Shown here piece after piece: positions 33,548 to 41,158 of a stretch of DNA of 64,000 nucleotides (its first letter is position 1; each line of letters starts with the position of its first letter). The notes under the pieces are model-generated. The model was not told the origin of the DNA, ran no database searches, and saw nothing but the letters and a program-made list of their open reading frames with translations. A program made the position numbers and the translations under genes. The stretch covers positions 45,834 through 109,833 of the forward strand of contig CABSNM010000005.1 in the NCBI GenBank assembly GCA_902479065.1, read 5' to 3'. This DNA comes from an uncultured Collinsella sp. Lineage in GTDB: Bacteria; Actinomycetota; Coriobacteriia; Coriobacteriales; Coriobacteriaceae.

Positions 33548-33757
33548 ATGGATACGCCCGCAGCCGTGTATACTAAACAGCTGTGTGTAACCAGGGGAGT
33601 ATTCTGGCTGGACAAAATGCCTGCTTAATAGGGTTGTCAGGTAGTCCGGACGCAATACAAGACTGGGGAGCACGTCGTGTAAGTAGTGGTCCTCTAGGGG
33701 CGTACGCTCGGTGGTGTACGCATTGTCCCAAGACCACGCGAGAGTTGGGATCATATC
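33548..33757 (+). promoter_or_regulatory. rplC operon promoter and structured leader
   Basis: The motif at 33548-33573 (GGATACGCCCG then CCGTGTATAC) ends in a TATACT -10 candidate at 33569-33574. It gives a ~180-nt leader. The leader can form a long stem, GTGGTC (33686-33691) with GACCAC (33732-33737), enclosing GGGGCGTAC / GTACGC...CCC. GATCA and TGATC pair around the TTG start codon itself. This resembles an autoregulatory r-protein leader. Confidence 0.55.
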
Positions 33758-34378
33758 TTGATCAGCATGATTCTCGGCCGCAAGATTGGCATGACCCAGG
33801 TTTGGGACGAGGACGACAACGTCGTTCCCGTCACGGTCATCCAGGCTGGCCCCTGCGCTGTCTCGCAGGTTAAAACTCAGGCAACCGACGGCTATGACGC
33901 CGTCCAGATCGGTTTCGGCGACATCAAGGCCAAGAACGTGAACAAGCCCATGGCTGGTCACTTCGCCAAGGCTGGCGTCGAGCCTGTCCGTTTCCTTCGT
34001 GAGGTCCGCGTCGAGAACGGCGAGGAGCACAAGGTCGGCGAGGTCGTCACCGTCGCTGATTTCGCTGACGTCGAGAAGGTCGACGTCATCGGTACCTCCA
34101 AGGGTAAGGGCTTCCAGGGTCGCATCAAGCGCTGGGGTCAGCGCCGCGGTCCTATGACGCATGGTTCTCACTTCCAGCGTCACCCCGGTTCTATCGGTCA
34201 GTGCGCCTATCCTGCGCGCGTCCTCAAGGGCGTCAAGATGGCCGGTCACATGGGTAACGAGCGCGTTACCGTCAAGAACCTTTCCGTTGTCCGCATCGAT
34301 GCCGAGCAGAACCTCATCTTGGTCAAGGGCGCTGTCCCGGGTGCCAAGAATGGTCTCGTCGCCATCCGTATGGCCTAA
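33758..34378 (+). CDS. rplC: 50S ribosomal protein L3
   Basis: A 206-residue L3 with ILGRKIGMTQVW at the N-terminus and the diagnostic GSIGQCAYPARVLKGVKMAGHMG. The TTG at 33758 gives the expected few residues before ILGRKIG; an ATG at 33767 is the alternative. No strong ribosome binding site precedes either start and the TTG sits in a potential hairpin. It is the first gene of this operon because rpsJ is elsewhere. Confidence 0.95.
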   Translation: MISMILGRKIGMTQVWDEDDNVVPVTVIQAGPCAVSQVKTQATDGYDAVQIGFGDIKAKNVNKPMAGHFAKAGVEPVRFLREVRVENGEEHKVGEVVTVADFADVEKVDVIGTSKGKGFQGRIKRWGQRRGPMTHGSHFQRHPGSIGQCAYPARVLKGVKMAGHMGNERVTVKNLSVVRIDAEQNLILVKGAVPGAKNGLVAIRMA

Positions 34379-34424
34379 GGGCCCAGCCCATTTAGCCCAG
34401 CGTCATACCAAGGAGAACACTTAA

Positions 34425-35051
34425 ATGGCAAAGTTTGAAGTAAAGAACAGCGAGGGCAAGAAGGTCGCCGAGGCCGAGCTCGCCGCTGAGGTGTACGGCA
34501 TCGAGCCGAACATCCACGTTATGCACCACATCGTCAAGTGCCAGATGGCCTCTTGGCGTCAGGGCACCCAGTCTGCTAAGGGTCGCTCTGAGGTTTCCGG
34601 TGGCGGCAAGAAGCCTTGGCGTCAGAAGGGCACCGGCCGTGCCCGCCAGGGTTCCATCCGTGCTGCCCAGTGGCGTCACGGTGGCGTTGTCTTCGCCCCC
34701 AAGCCCCGTTCCTACGCTAAGCGTATGAACAACAAGGAGGTCAAGCTGGCTATGCGCTCCGCGCTGTCCGCCAAGCTGGCCGATGGCGAGCTCGTGCTCG
34801 TCGACGACTACGGCTTCGAGAAGCCTTCCACCAAGGCTGCCGTCGCCATGCTCAAGGCCCTCGGTCTTGAGGGCAAGCGTCTGACCATCATCGTTCGCGA
34901 TGAGGACGTCAACGCCTACCTGTCGTTCCGCAACATTCCCAAGACGTTCATCATCACCGCTGACGAGGCCAACACCTACGATCTCGTCAACAACAACGCT
35001 GTGCTGATGCCCGCCGACATCGCCGCTCACTTCGGGGAGGTGCTTGCATAA
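34425..35051 (+). CDS. rplD: 50S ribosomal protein L4
   Basis: A 208-residue L4 containing SEVSGGGKKPWRQKGTGRAR in the exit-tunnel loop and GGVVFAPKPRSYA. In E. coli L4 also represses the S10 operon by attenuation; whether that occurs here is unknown. It abuts rplW with no gap. Confidence 0.96.
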   Translation: MAKFEVKNSEGKKVAEAELAAEVYGIEPNIHVMHHIVKCQMASWRQGTQSAKGRSEVSGGGKKPWRQKGTGRARQGSIRAAQWRHGGVVFAPKPRSYAKRMNNKEVKLAMRSALSAKLADGELVLVDDYGFEKPSTKAAVAMLKALGLEGKRLTIIVRDEDVNAYLSFRNIPKTFIITADEANTYDLVNNNAVLMPADIAAHFGEVLA

Positions 35052-35339
35052 ATGACCGCCCACGAGATCATCATCCGTCCGATCGTGTCCGAGCGTTCCT
35101 TCTCCGGCATGGAGCTGAACAAGTACACGTTCGAGGTCGCCAAGGATGCTAACAAGTATCAGATCAAGGACGCTGTCGAGGAGATCTTCGGCGTCAAGGT
35201 CGTTCGCGTGAACACCCTGACGGTCAAGCCCAAGACCAAGCGCGTGCGCTATGTCGCCGGCAAGACCCGTTCTTGGAAGAAGGCCATCGTCACGCTGGCC
35301 GAGGGCGACACCATCGAGGTCTTTGGCAACCAGGCCTAA
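35052..35339 (+). CDS. rplW: 50S ribosomal protein L23
   Basis: A 95-residue L23, located at the tunnel exit where trigger factor and SRP dock. It carries IIRPIVSERSFSGME, NKYTFEVAKDANK and VNTLTVKPKTKRVR. It begins directly after rplD; GGGGAGG lies at the rplD end. Confidence 0.96.
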   Translation: MTAHEIIIRPIVSERSFSGMELNKYTFEVAKDANKYQIKDAVEEIFGVKVVRVNTLTVKPKTKRVRYVAGKTRSWKKAIVTLAEGDTIEVFGNQA

Positions 35340-35357
35340 GACTCGCTGCTGTTGAGT

Positions 35358-35518
35358 GAGCTCATGCCTCCCAAATAGGGGAGGCGGGAGCTCAAGGTTT
35401 TGGGCGTATTAAATGGACACGCCCGGAACCGTGTATACGTCCGGTGTCATCGCACCCGAGGTAGAACCTCGAATCCCTGTCTGCGATGGCTAACGGATTC
35501 CTATTGAAAGGGATTGTA
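35358..35518 (+). promoter_or_regulatory. rplW-rplB spacer with attenuator-like hairpin and promoter motif
   Basis: A 179-nt spacer is unusual inside this operon. GAGCTC...GCCTCC pairs with GGAGGC...GAGCTC (35358-35393), followed by a T-poor run. Then 35413-35438 repeats the rplC upstream motif with 23 of 26 identical bases, ending GTGTATAC. This suggests partial termination and a secondary promoter for rplB onward. Confidence 0.5.
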
Positions 35519-36349
35519 ATGGCTGTAAAGCACCTTAAGCCGACCTCCGCTGGTAGGCGTTGGCAGACGATCTCCGACTTCTCCGAGATCACCTGCACCA
35601 AGCCCGAGAAGTCTCTTCTCGAGCCCCTGCCCAAGAAGGCCGGTCGTAACAACAACGGCCGCATCACCACCCGCCACCAGGGCGGCGGCGTGAAGCGTCG
35701 TTACCGCGTGATCGACTTCAAGCGCAACAAGGACGGCGTGCCCGCCAAGGTTGCCACGATCGAGTACGATCCGAACCGTTCCGCTCGCATCGCTCTGCTG
35801 CACTACGCTGACGGTGAGAAGCGCTACATCCTGGCCCCCAAGGGCCTCGAGGTCGGTCAGACCATCATGTCCGGTTCTGACGCCGACATCAAGCCGGGCA
35901 ACGCTCTGCCCCTCGCCGACATCCCCGTCGGTACGCTCATCCACGCCGTCGAGTTCCAGCCGGGCAAGGGCGCTGCTATCGCCCGTTCCGCCGGTAACTC
36001 CTGCCAGCTGATGGGTAAGGAGGGCAAGTACGCCATCGTCCGTATGCCTTCCTCCGAGATGCGCCGCATCCTCGTTACCTGCCGCGCCACCGTCGGTGAG
36101 GTCGGCAACGCCGATCACTCCAACATCGTCATCGGCAAGGCCGGCCGTAAGCGTCACATGAACGTGCGCCCGACCGTCCGCGGTACCGTCATGAACCCTG
36201 TCGACCACCCGCACGGCGGTGGCGAGGGCAAGAACCACACCTCTGGTCGTCCCTCCGTTACCCCCTGGGGTAAGCCGACGAAGGGCCTTCGTACGCGCAA
36301 GAAGAAGAAGGTCTCGAACCAGCACATCATTCGTCGTCGTAAGAAGTAA
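35519..36349 (+). CDS. rplB: 50S ribosomal protein L2
   Basis: A 276-residue L2, needed for subunit joining and peptidyl transfer. It has NNNGRITTRHQGGGVKRRYR, the GEGKNHTSGRPSVTPWGKP block and the basic C-terminus. The essential histidine region HPHGGGEG is intact. The ATG at 35519 has GAAAGGG upstream. Confidence 0.97.
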   Translation: MAVKHLKPTSAGRRWQTISDFSEITCTKPEKSLLEPLPKKAGRNNNGRITTRHQGGGVKRRYRVIDFKRNKDGVPAKVATIEYDPNRSARIALLHYADGEKRYILAPKGLEVGQTIMSGSDADIKPGNALPLADIPVGTLIHAVEFQPGKGAAIARSAGNSCQLMGKEGKYAIVRMPSSEMRRILVTCRATVGEVGNADHSNIVIGKAGRKRHMNVRPTVRGTVMNPVDHPHGGGEGKNHTSGRPSVTPWGKPTKGLRTRKKKKVSNQHIIRRRKK

Positions 36350-36381
36350 TTTCGGATACCGAGTTTTAGGAGAAAGCACTT

Positions 36382-36642
36382 ATGAGCAGAAGTCTCAAAA
36401 AGGGCCCGTTCGTGGAGACTCGCCTTCTCTCGCGTATCACCGCGATGAACGAGGCTGGCAAGAAGGACGTCGTGAAGACCTGGTCCCGCGCGTCCACCAT
36501 CTTCCCCGAGATGGTTGGTCACACCATCGCCGTCCACGACGGCCGCAAGCATGTGCCCGTGTATGTTACCGAGTCCATGGTTGGTCACAAGCTCGGCGAG
36601 TTCGCGCCGACTCGTACGTTCCGTGGCCACAAGGCCAAATAG
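36382..36642 (+). CDS. rpsS: 30S ribosomal protein S19
   Basis: An 86-residue S19 with SRSLKKGPFVE and HNGRKHVPVY-like VHDGRKHVPVYV and MVGHKLGEFAPTRTF. It is a 30S head component. TTAGGAGAAAG precedes the ATG, and rplV follows after 14 nt. Confidence 0.96.
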   Translation: MSRSLKKGPFVETRLLSRITAMNEAGKKDVVKTWSRASTIFPEMVGHTIAVHDGRKHVPVYVTESMVGHKLGEFAPTRTFRGHKAK

Positions 36643-36656
36643 GGGGTTAACCGTAA

Positions 36657-37028
36657 ATGGCAACTAAGTCTATTGAAACTGAGGCCACCGAGGTTCGCGC
36701 CGTCGCTAAGTACGTGCGTGTTTCCCCCAGCAAGGCCCGCCTGGTGGTCGATCTGATCCGCCGCAAGCCTGTCGCTCAGGCCTTCGACATCCTCCACTTC
36801 TGCGACCGCGCCGTCGCCGTGGATGTCGAGAAGGTTCTCCGTTCCGCCGTTGCGAACGCCGAGAACAACAACGGTCTGCGTGCCGACAACCTGGTTGTCG
36901 CCGCTGCCTATGTTGACGAGGGTCCGACGCTTAAGCGCATCCGTCCCCGCGCCAAGGGTTCCGCTTCTCGCATTCTGAAGCGTACTTCCCACATCACCGT
37001 CGTCGTTGCTCCTCGAAAGGAGGCGTAA
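36657..37028 (+). CDS. rplV: 50S ribosomal protein L22
   Basis: A 123-residue L22 lining the exit tunnel. RAVAKYVRVSPSKARLVVDL and LKRIRPRAKGSASRILKRTSH are diagnostic; the latter is the tunnel loop where macrolide-resistance changes occur, and it looks normal. The GGGGTTAACCGTAA upstream offers a modest ribosome binding site. Confidence 0.96.
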   Translation: MATKSIETEATEVRAVAKYVRVSPSKARLVVDLIRRKPVAQAFDILHFCDRAVAVDVEKVLRSAVANAENNNGLRADNLVVAAAYVDEGPTLKRIRPRAKGSASRILKRTSHITVVVAPRKEA

Positions 37029-37034
37029 AGCTGT

Positions 37035-37745
37035 ATGGGTCAGAAAGTCTACCCCACCGGCTTCCGTCTTGGCATCACCGAGAACTGGCGCTCCCGCTGG
37101 TTCGCAGAGAAGGATTACGCTAAGACCCTCGGTAACGATCTCGAGATCCGCAAGTACCTCGAGAAGCGTCTTTCCCGCGCAGCTGTCTCCCGCGTCGAGA
37201 TCGAGCGCGCTGGCGACAAGGTGAAGGTCATCATCCTCACCGCTCGCCCCGGCGTTGTCATCGGTAAGAAGGGTGCCGAGATCGATACCCTCCGCACCGA
37301 GCTCGAGAAGGTCGCTGGCGTCTCCAAGGGCCAGCTCTCCGTCGACGTTGTCGAGATCAAGCGCCCCGAGCTCGACGCCAACCTCGTTGCTCAGTCTATC
37401 GCCGAGCAGCTCGAGGGCCGCGTTGCCTTCCGTCGCGCTATGCGCAAGGCTGTCCAGTCCGCCCGCAAGGCCGGCGCTAAGGGCATCCGTATCCAGTGCT
37501 CCGGTCGTCTCGGCGGCGCCGAGATGGGCCGTCGTGAGTGGTACCGCGAGGGTCGCGTGCCTCTGCACACCCTCCGTGCCAAGATCGACTACGGCACGGC
37601 TGTCGCCAGCACCACCATGGGCGCTTGCGGCGTGAAGGTCTGGATCTACCTGGGCGAGAAGCTCCCGGGCCAGCCTGTTCCCAACCCTGCACTCGAGGGC
37701 TCTTCCCGTCCTCGTCGTCGTAACTCCGAGAGGAGGGGTCAGTAG
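37035..37745 (+). CDS. rpsC: 30S ribosomal protein S3
   Basis: A 236-residue S3 with the KH domain (IILTARPGVVIGKKGAEID) and the C-terminal GRLGGAEMGRREWYREGRVP. It helps form the mRNA entry channel. AAAGGAGG at the end of rplV serves as ribosome binding site. Its stop codon shares one base with the rplP start. Confidence 0.96.
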   Translation: MGQKVYPTGFRLGITENWRSRWFAEKDYAKTLGNDLEIRKYLEKRLSRAAVSRVEIERAGDKVKVIILTARPGVVIGKKGAEIDTLRTELEKVAGVSKGQLSVDVVEIKRPELDANLVAQSIAEQLEGRVAFRRAMRKAVQSARKAGAKGIRIQCSGRLGGAEMGRREWYREGRVPLHTLRAKIDYGTAVASTTMGACGVKVWIYLGEKLPGQPVPNPALEGSSRPRRRNSERRGQ

Positions 37746-38248
37746 TGCTTGCCCCTAAGCGTATTCTTCACCGCAAGGTGCAGCGTGGCTCCATGAAGGG
37801 CCAGGCCAAGGGTAATACCGAGCTGCATTTCGGCGAGTTTGGTATCCAGGCTCTCGAGGCCCATTGGATCACCAACCGTCAGATCGAGGCCGCTCGTATT
37901 GCCATGACCCGCTACATGAAGCGTGGCGGTCGTGTCTACATCACGATCTTCCCCGATAAGCCCATCACCAAGAAGCCTGCCGAGACTCGCATGGGTTCTG
38001 GTAAGGGTAACCCCGAGGAGTGGGTGGCCGTCGTCAAGCCCGGCCGCATCATGTTCGAGGTCAAGGGCGTGCCCGAGGAGGTCGCTCGCGAGGCTCTGCG
38101 TCTTGCACAGCACAAGCTTCCCATCAAGACCAAGATTGTTGCTGCCAAGAACGCTGAGCAGCGCATCGAGAAGGAGATGGCTGAGGAGGCCGCTCTCGAG
38201 GCCAAGTGGGCTGCTGAGGACGCCGCCGCCGCCAAGGAGGAGAACTAA
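37745..38248 (+). CDS. rplP: 50S ribosomal protein L16 with charged C-terminal extension
   Basis: L16 with the expected MLAPKRILHRKVQRGSMKG start (from GTG), HWITNRQIEAARIAMTRY and GSGKGNPEEWVAVVKPG. It is 167 residues where most are 136-145. The extra ~27 residues (EKEMAEEAALEAKWAAEDA and a following Ala/Lys/Glu run) are likely helical and are absent from usual L16. The extension is seen directly; a role is unknown. GAGGAGGGG provides the ribosome binding site. Confidence 0.95.
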   Translation: MLAPKRILHRKVQRGSMKGQAKGNTELHFGEFGIQALEAHWITNRQIEAARIAMTRYMKRGGRVYITIFPDKPITKKPAETRMGSGKGNPEEWVAVVKPGRIMFEVKGVPEEVAREALRLAQHKLPIKTKIVAAKNAEQRIEKEMAEEAALEAKWAAEDAAAAKEEN

Positions 38249-38463
38249 TGAAGCCCGCAGAGATTCGTGAGCTCTCGGACGCTCAGCTCGTTGAGAAGCT
38301 GAAGGAAATGCGCGCCGAGCTCTTTAACCTTCGTTTCCAGATGGCCACCAGCCAGCTGGACAACACCGCTCGCGTCAACACCGTGAAGAAGGACATCGCT
38401 CGCGTCCTCACGGAGCAGCGCGCCCGTGAGATCGCAGCGGAGAAGTCCGCTGTCGCCGAGTAG
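38248..38463 (+). CDS. rpmC: 50S ribosomal protein L29
   Basis: A 71-residue, two-helix L29 with ELSDAQLVEKLKEMRAELFN and LRFQMATSQLDNTARV. Its ATG overlaps the rplP stop by one base, and AAGGAGG lies in the rplP end. Confidence 0.95.
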   Translation: MKPAEIRELSDAQLVEKLKEMRAELFNLRFQMATSQLDNTARVNTVKKDIARVLTEQRAREIAAEKSAVAE

Positions 38464-38479
38464 GACCTAAGGAGAGAAC

Positions 38480-38740
38480 ATGACTGATTCGCGTAACTCG
38501 CGTAAGGTCCGTACGGGTGTCGTTACCTCCGTCTCCGGTGCCAAGACCATTGTTGTCACCATCACCGAGCGCAAGCGTCACCCCAAGTACGGCAAGATGA
38601 TGACCAGCTCCAAGAAGCTGCACGCTCACGACGAGGAGTGCACGGCTGGCGTGGGCGATACCGTCCGCGTTATGGAGACCCGTCCTATGTCCAAGATGAA
38701 GCGTTGGCGCCTCATCGAGGTCGTCGAGCGCGCTAAATAA
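38480..38740 (+). CDS. rpsQ: 30S ribosomal protein S17
   Basis: An 86-residue OB-fold S17 with RKVRTGVVTSVSGAKTIVV and a C-terminal TRPMSKMKRWRLIEVVERAK. It binds 16S rRNA early in assembly. TAAGGAGAGAAC precedes the ATG. A 118-nt structured spacer follows. Confidence 0.96.
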   Translation: MTDSRNSRKVRTGVVTSVSGAKTIVVTITERKRHPKYGKMMTSSKKLHAHDEECTAGVGDTVRVMETRPMSKMKRWRLIEVVERAK

Positions 38741-38767
38741 GCAGTCGCTCTTACGACTTGTACGTTT

Positions 38768-38833
38768 CCGAAGATGTGCGTATGCCTGGTTTGCATACCA
38801 CAGGCCGTCTAAAGGCTGCGCACCTCTCTTCGG
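38768..38833 (+). promoter_or_regulatory. structured RNA hairpin in the rpsQ-rplN spacer
   Basis: CCGAAGA (38768-38774) pairs with TCTTCGG (38827-38833), GTGCG with GCGCAC, and an inner GTATGC/GCATAC stem sits between. It is not followed by a T run, so it looks like an mRNA structure rather than a terminator. It could regulate rplN-rplX. Confidence 0.5.
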
Positions 38834-38858
38834 TTCTTAGTTCGGAGGAACATCTACC

Positions 38859-39227
38859 ATGATTCAGATGCAAACCATGCTGAACGTCGCCGACAACTCC
38901 GGCGCTCGCAAGATTCGCTGCATCAAGGTGCTTGGCGGTTCCAAGCGTCGTTATGCAGGCATCGGCGATGTGTTCATCGGTGCTGTCCAGGAGGCTACCC
39001 CTGGCGCCAACGTCAAGAAGAAGGACGTTGTCCGTTGCGTCGTCGTTCGCACCGTTAAGGAGATCCGCCGCAAGGATGGCTCCTACATTCGCTTTGATGA
39101 GAACGCTTGCGTTGTCATCAACAACGATGGTTCGCCCGTCGGCACCCGTATCTTCGGGCCCGTCGCTCGCGAGCTTCGTGACAAGAAGTACATGAAGATC
39201 GTCTCGCTCGCTCCCGAGACCCTGTAG
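38859..39227 (+). CDS. rplN: 50S ribosomal protein L14
   Basis: A 122-residue L14: MIQMQTMLNVADNSGARKI at the start, GDVFIGAVQEA in the middle and GTRIFGPVARELRDKKYMKI near the end. It forms intersubunit bridges. TTCGGAGGA precedes the ATG. Confidence 0.97.
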   Translation: MIQMQTMLNVADNSGARKIRCIKVLGGSKRRYAGIGDVFIGAVQEATPGANVKKKDVVRCVVVRTVKEIRRKDGSYIRFDENACVVINNDGSPVGTRIFGPVARELRDKKYMKIVSLAPETL

Positions 39228-39240
39228 TTAGGGGAGATAT

Positions 39241-39546
39241 ATGTATATCAAGAAGGGCGATAAGGTCCAGGTTCTCTCTGGTAAGGATCGCGGCAAGCAG
39301 GGCGTTGTCCTGCGTGCTCTCCCCGCCGAGAACAAGGTCGTTGTCGAGGGCGTTTCGGTCGTCAAGAAGGCCGTCAAGCCCAACGCTGCCAACCAGCAGG
39401 GCGGCATCGTTTCGCAGGAGGCTCCCATCGACGCCTCCAACGTCAATCTCGTTTGCCCCGAGTGCGGTAAGGTTACCCGCGTCGGTCACGAGAAGGACGG
39501 CAAGAACAAGCTGCGCGTCTGCAAGAAGTGCGGCCACAAGTTCTAA
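39241..39546 (+). CDS. rplX: 50S ribosomal protein L24
   Basis: A 101-residue L24 with the KOW motif (IKKGDKVQVLSGKDRGKQGVV). The C-terminal third has two CxxC pairs, CPECGK and CKKCGHKF, forming a probable zinc ribbon found in a subset of L24 proteins. AGGGGAGAT precedes the ATG. rplE, which normally follows, is absent; a terminator and repeats come next. Confidence 0.95.
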   Translation: MYIKKGDKVQVLSGKDRGKQGVVLRALPAENKVVVEGVSVVKKAVKPNAANQQGGIVSQEAPIDASNVNLVCPECGKVTRVGHEKDGKNKLRVCKKCGHKF

Positions 39547-39572
39547 GCTGCCCGCAACATCAAGTTGCTAGC

Positions 39573-39608
39573 AAAGGCCCGGATGCCCCACGGCACCCGG
39601 GCCTTTTT
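39573..39608 (+). terminator. terminator after rplX
   Basis: AAAGGCCCGGATGCC pairs with GGCACCCGGGCC around CCAC, followed by TTTTT. Confidence 0.9.
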
Positions 39609-39614
39609 CTATCC

Positions 39615-39800
39615 CCACTCATTGGGGACAGACTTAAATGAGTGGTCGTCGCTTGGCATTCATTGGGGACAGGCTTAAATGAGTGCCGTTGAAACGCCGG
39701 TAGCTGGGGACGTTCCCTATGTGCCGGCAGTTAGGGAAGTCCCTATCTACCGGCAGTTGGGGAAGTCCCTATCTACCGGCAGTTTGGAACAGTCCTTTGA
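39615..39800. repeat. REP-like direct repeats and a ~26-nt minisatellite
   Basis: TCATTGGGGACAG...TTAAATGAGTG occurs twice (39620-39645 and 39659-39684). Next come three to four copies of a 26-27-nt unit, CCGGCAGTTGGGGAAGTCCC then TATCTA, ending near 39790. Each unit holds a GGGAAGTCCC-type mini-hairpin. No gene is credible between 39547 and 40075. Confidence 0.8.
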
Positions 39801-39892
39801 TGGCTGCGCCCCCCAGAGGGGTGGAGTAATACAGCCTGCTCTGTCTTTTATGGCTATGGTGTTCCGTTCCTTTATGTTTCACAAAGATCGTT

Positions 39893-40025
39893 GCATGCGC
39901 ATTTACGCGCATAGGCTTGCGCGATAATGCGCATAACCGCGCAAACATCTGCCAACTATGGCTAAATAATGACCGATAAGCAAATAAACACGCAAACACG
40001 AGCAGATACGCGCGCAATTGTGCGA
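39893..40025. promoter_or_regulatory. cluster of GCGCAT/CGCAAACA motifs before the oxidoreductase operon
   Basis: TGCGCAT (39896), CGCGCAT (39906), TGCGCGAT (39918), TGCGCAT (39928), CGCGCAAACA (39938), CGCAAACA (~39991) and the dyad CGCGCAATTGTGCG (40011-40024) crowd the AT-rich upstream region. They may be operator sites for the DeoR-type regulator of this operon. Confidence 0.4.
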
Positions 40026-40075
40026 ATATAGGGTTGTTAGAAATGAAGGACTTCCGATACCTCAGGAGGCACATA

Positions 40076-41155
40076 ATGGCAGATTCCAAACAGGCTCCGC
40101 TCGACGCCGAAGCAGCCGCTAAGGCGGCGTTTGCCTCGGTCCAGGATCAGCCGTTCCCCAACGATATTTTTACGGCCCCCGAGCTCCGCTGGGCCGTGAT
40201 CGGTTGCGGTGTTATCGCCAACCAGATGGCCCAGTCTCTAGCTCTTGCCGGCCGCAAGCTTGCGGGCGTCGCAAACCGTACGCTATCCAAGGCTCAAGCT
40301 TTTGCCGAGCAGTATGGCATCGAGAAGGTCTATGAGACGGTCGAGGACCTCTACGCCGATCCGGATATCGACGCCGTCTATATCACCACGCCGCACAACA
40401 CGCATATCACCTACCTGCGAGCCGCTCTGGCAGCTGGCAAGCACGTGCTCTGCGAAAAGGCCATTACCCTCAACTCTGCCGAGCTCGACGAGGCCCGTGC
40501 CATCGCCGACGAGCACAACGTGGTCCTTATGGACGCCACCACGGTGCTCCACATGCCGCTGTATCAAGAGCTGCGCCGTCGAATGGATGCGGGCGAGTTT
40601 GGCCGCATGAACCTCGCTCAGCTCAACTTTGGTAGCTACAAGGAGTACGGCGACCTGACCAACCGTTTCTATAATCGCAACCTCGCTGGCGGTGCCATGC
40701 TCGATATTGGCGTATACGCCCTGTCCGTCATGCGCCTGTTTATGGCCAGCCAGCCAGCCGAGGTCGTGTCTCTGGGCAATACCTGCGAGACTGGCGTTGA
40801 CGTCGCGGGTGGCATTGTCTGCCGTAATGCTGAGCAGCAGCTGGGCGTTGTGAGCCTTACGCTCCACTCCAAGCAGCCCAAGCGCTCGGTCATCAGCTTC
40901 GATAAGTGCTATATCGAGGTCAACGAGTATCCGCGTGCCGACCATGCGACCATCGTGTGGACTGCGGACGGTCACCGTGAGGAGGTCCACGCTGGCACCG
41001 AGGCATACGCTCTGTGCTACGAGATGGCCGACCTGGAGAAGGCCGTTGCCGGCGATGATTCGAAGCGCGAGCTTCTGGGCTATGCTTCTGATGTTATGGA
41101 GCTGATGACCAAGCTCCGCGCCGACTGGGGAGTCGTGTACCCCGAGGAGGAGTAA
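40076..41155 (+). CDS. Gfo/Idh/MocA family oxidoreductase
   Basis: A 359-residue NAD(P)-dependent sugar or polyol dehydrogenase. The Rossmann motif is near residues 41-50 (VIGCGVIANQ), and the family catalytic segment reads CEKAITLN, where EKP is usual. The C-terminal domain supplies the substrate site. CAGGAGG precedes the ATG; earlier in-frame starts lack one. The DeoR regulator follows after 3 nt, so both belong to one carbohydrate operon. Confidence 0.88.
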   Translation: MADSKQAPLDAEAAAKAAFASVQDQPFPNDIFTAPELRWAVIGCGVIANQMAQSLALAGRKLAGVANRTLSKAQAFAEQYGIEKVYETVEDLYADPDIDAVYITTPHNTHITYLRAALAAGKHVLCEKAITLNSAELDEARAIADEHNVVLMDATTVLHMPLYQELRRRMDAGEFGRMNLAQLNFGSYKEYGDLTNRFYNRNLAGGAMLDIGVYALSVMRLFMASQPAEVVSLGNTCETGVDVAGGIVCRNAEQQLGVVSLTLHSKQPKRSVISFDKCYIEVNEYPRADHATIVWTADGHREEVHAGTEAYALCYEMADLEKAVAGDDSKRELLGYASDVMELMTKLRADWGVVYPEEE

Positions 41156-41158
41156 GCG

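Noticed and set aside
39679..39927. 82-codon frame across the minisatellite
   Set aside because: Its residues simply translate the tandem repeats, with no ribosome binding site.
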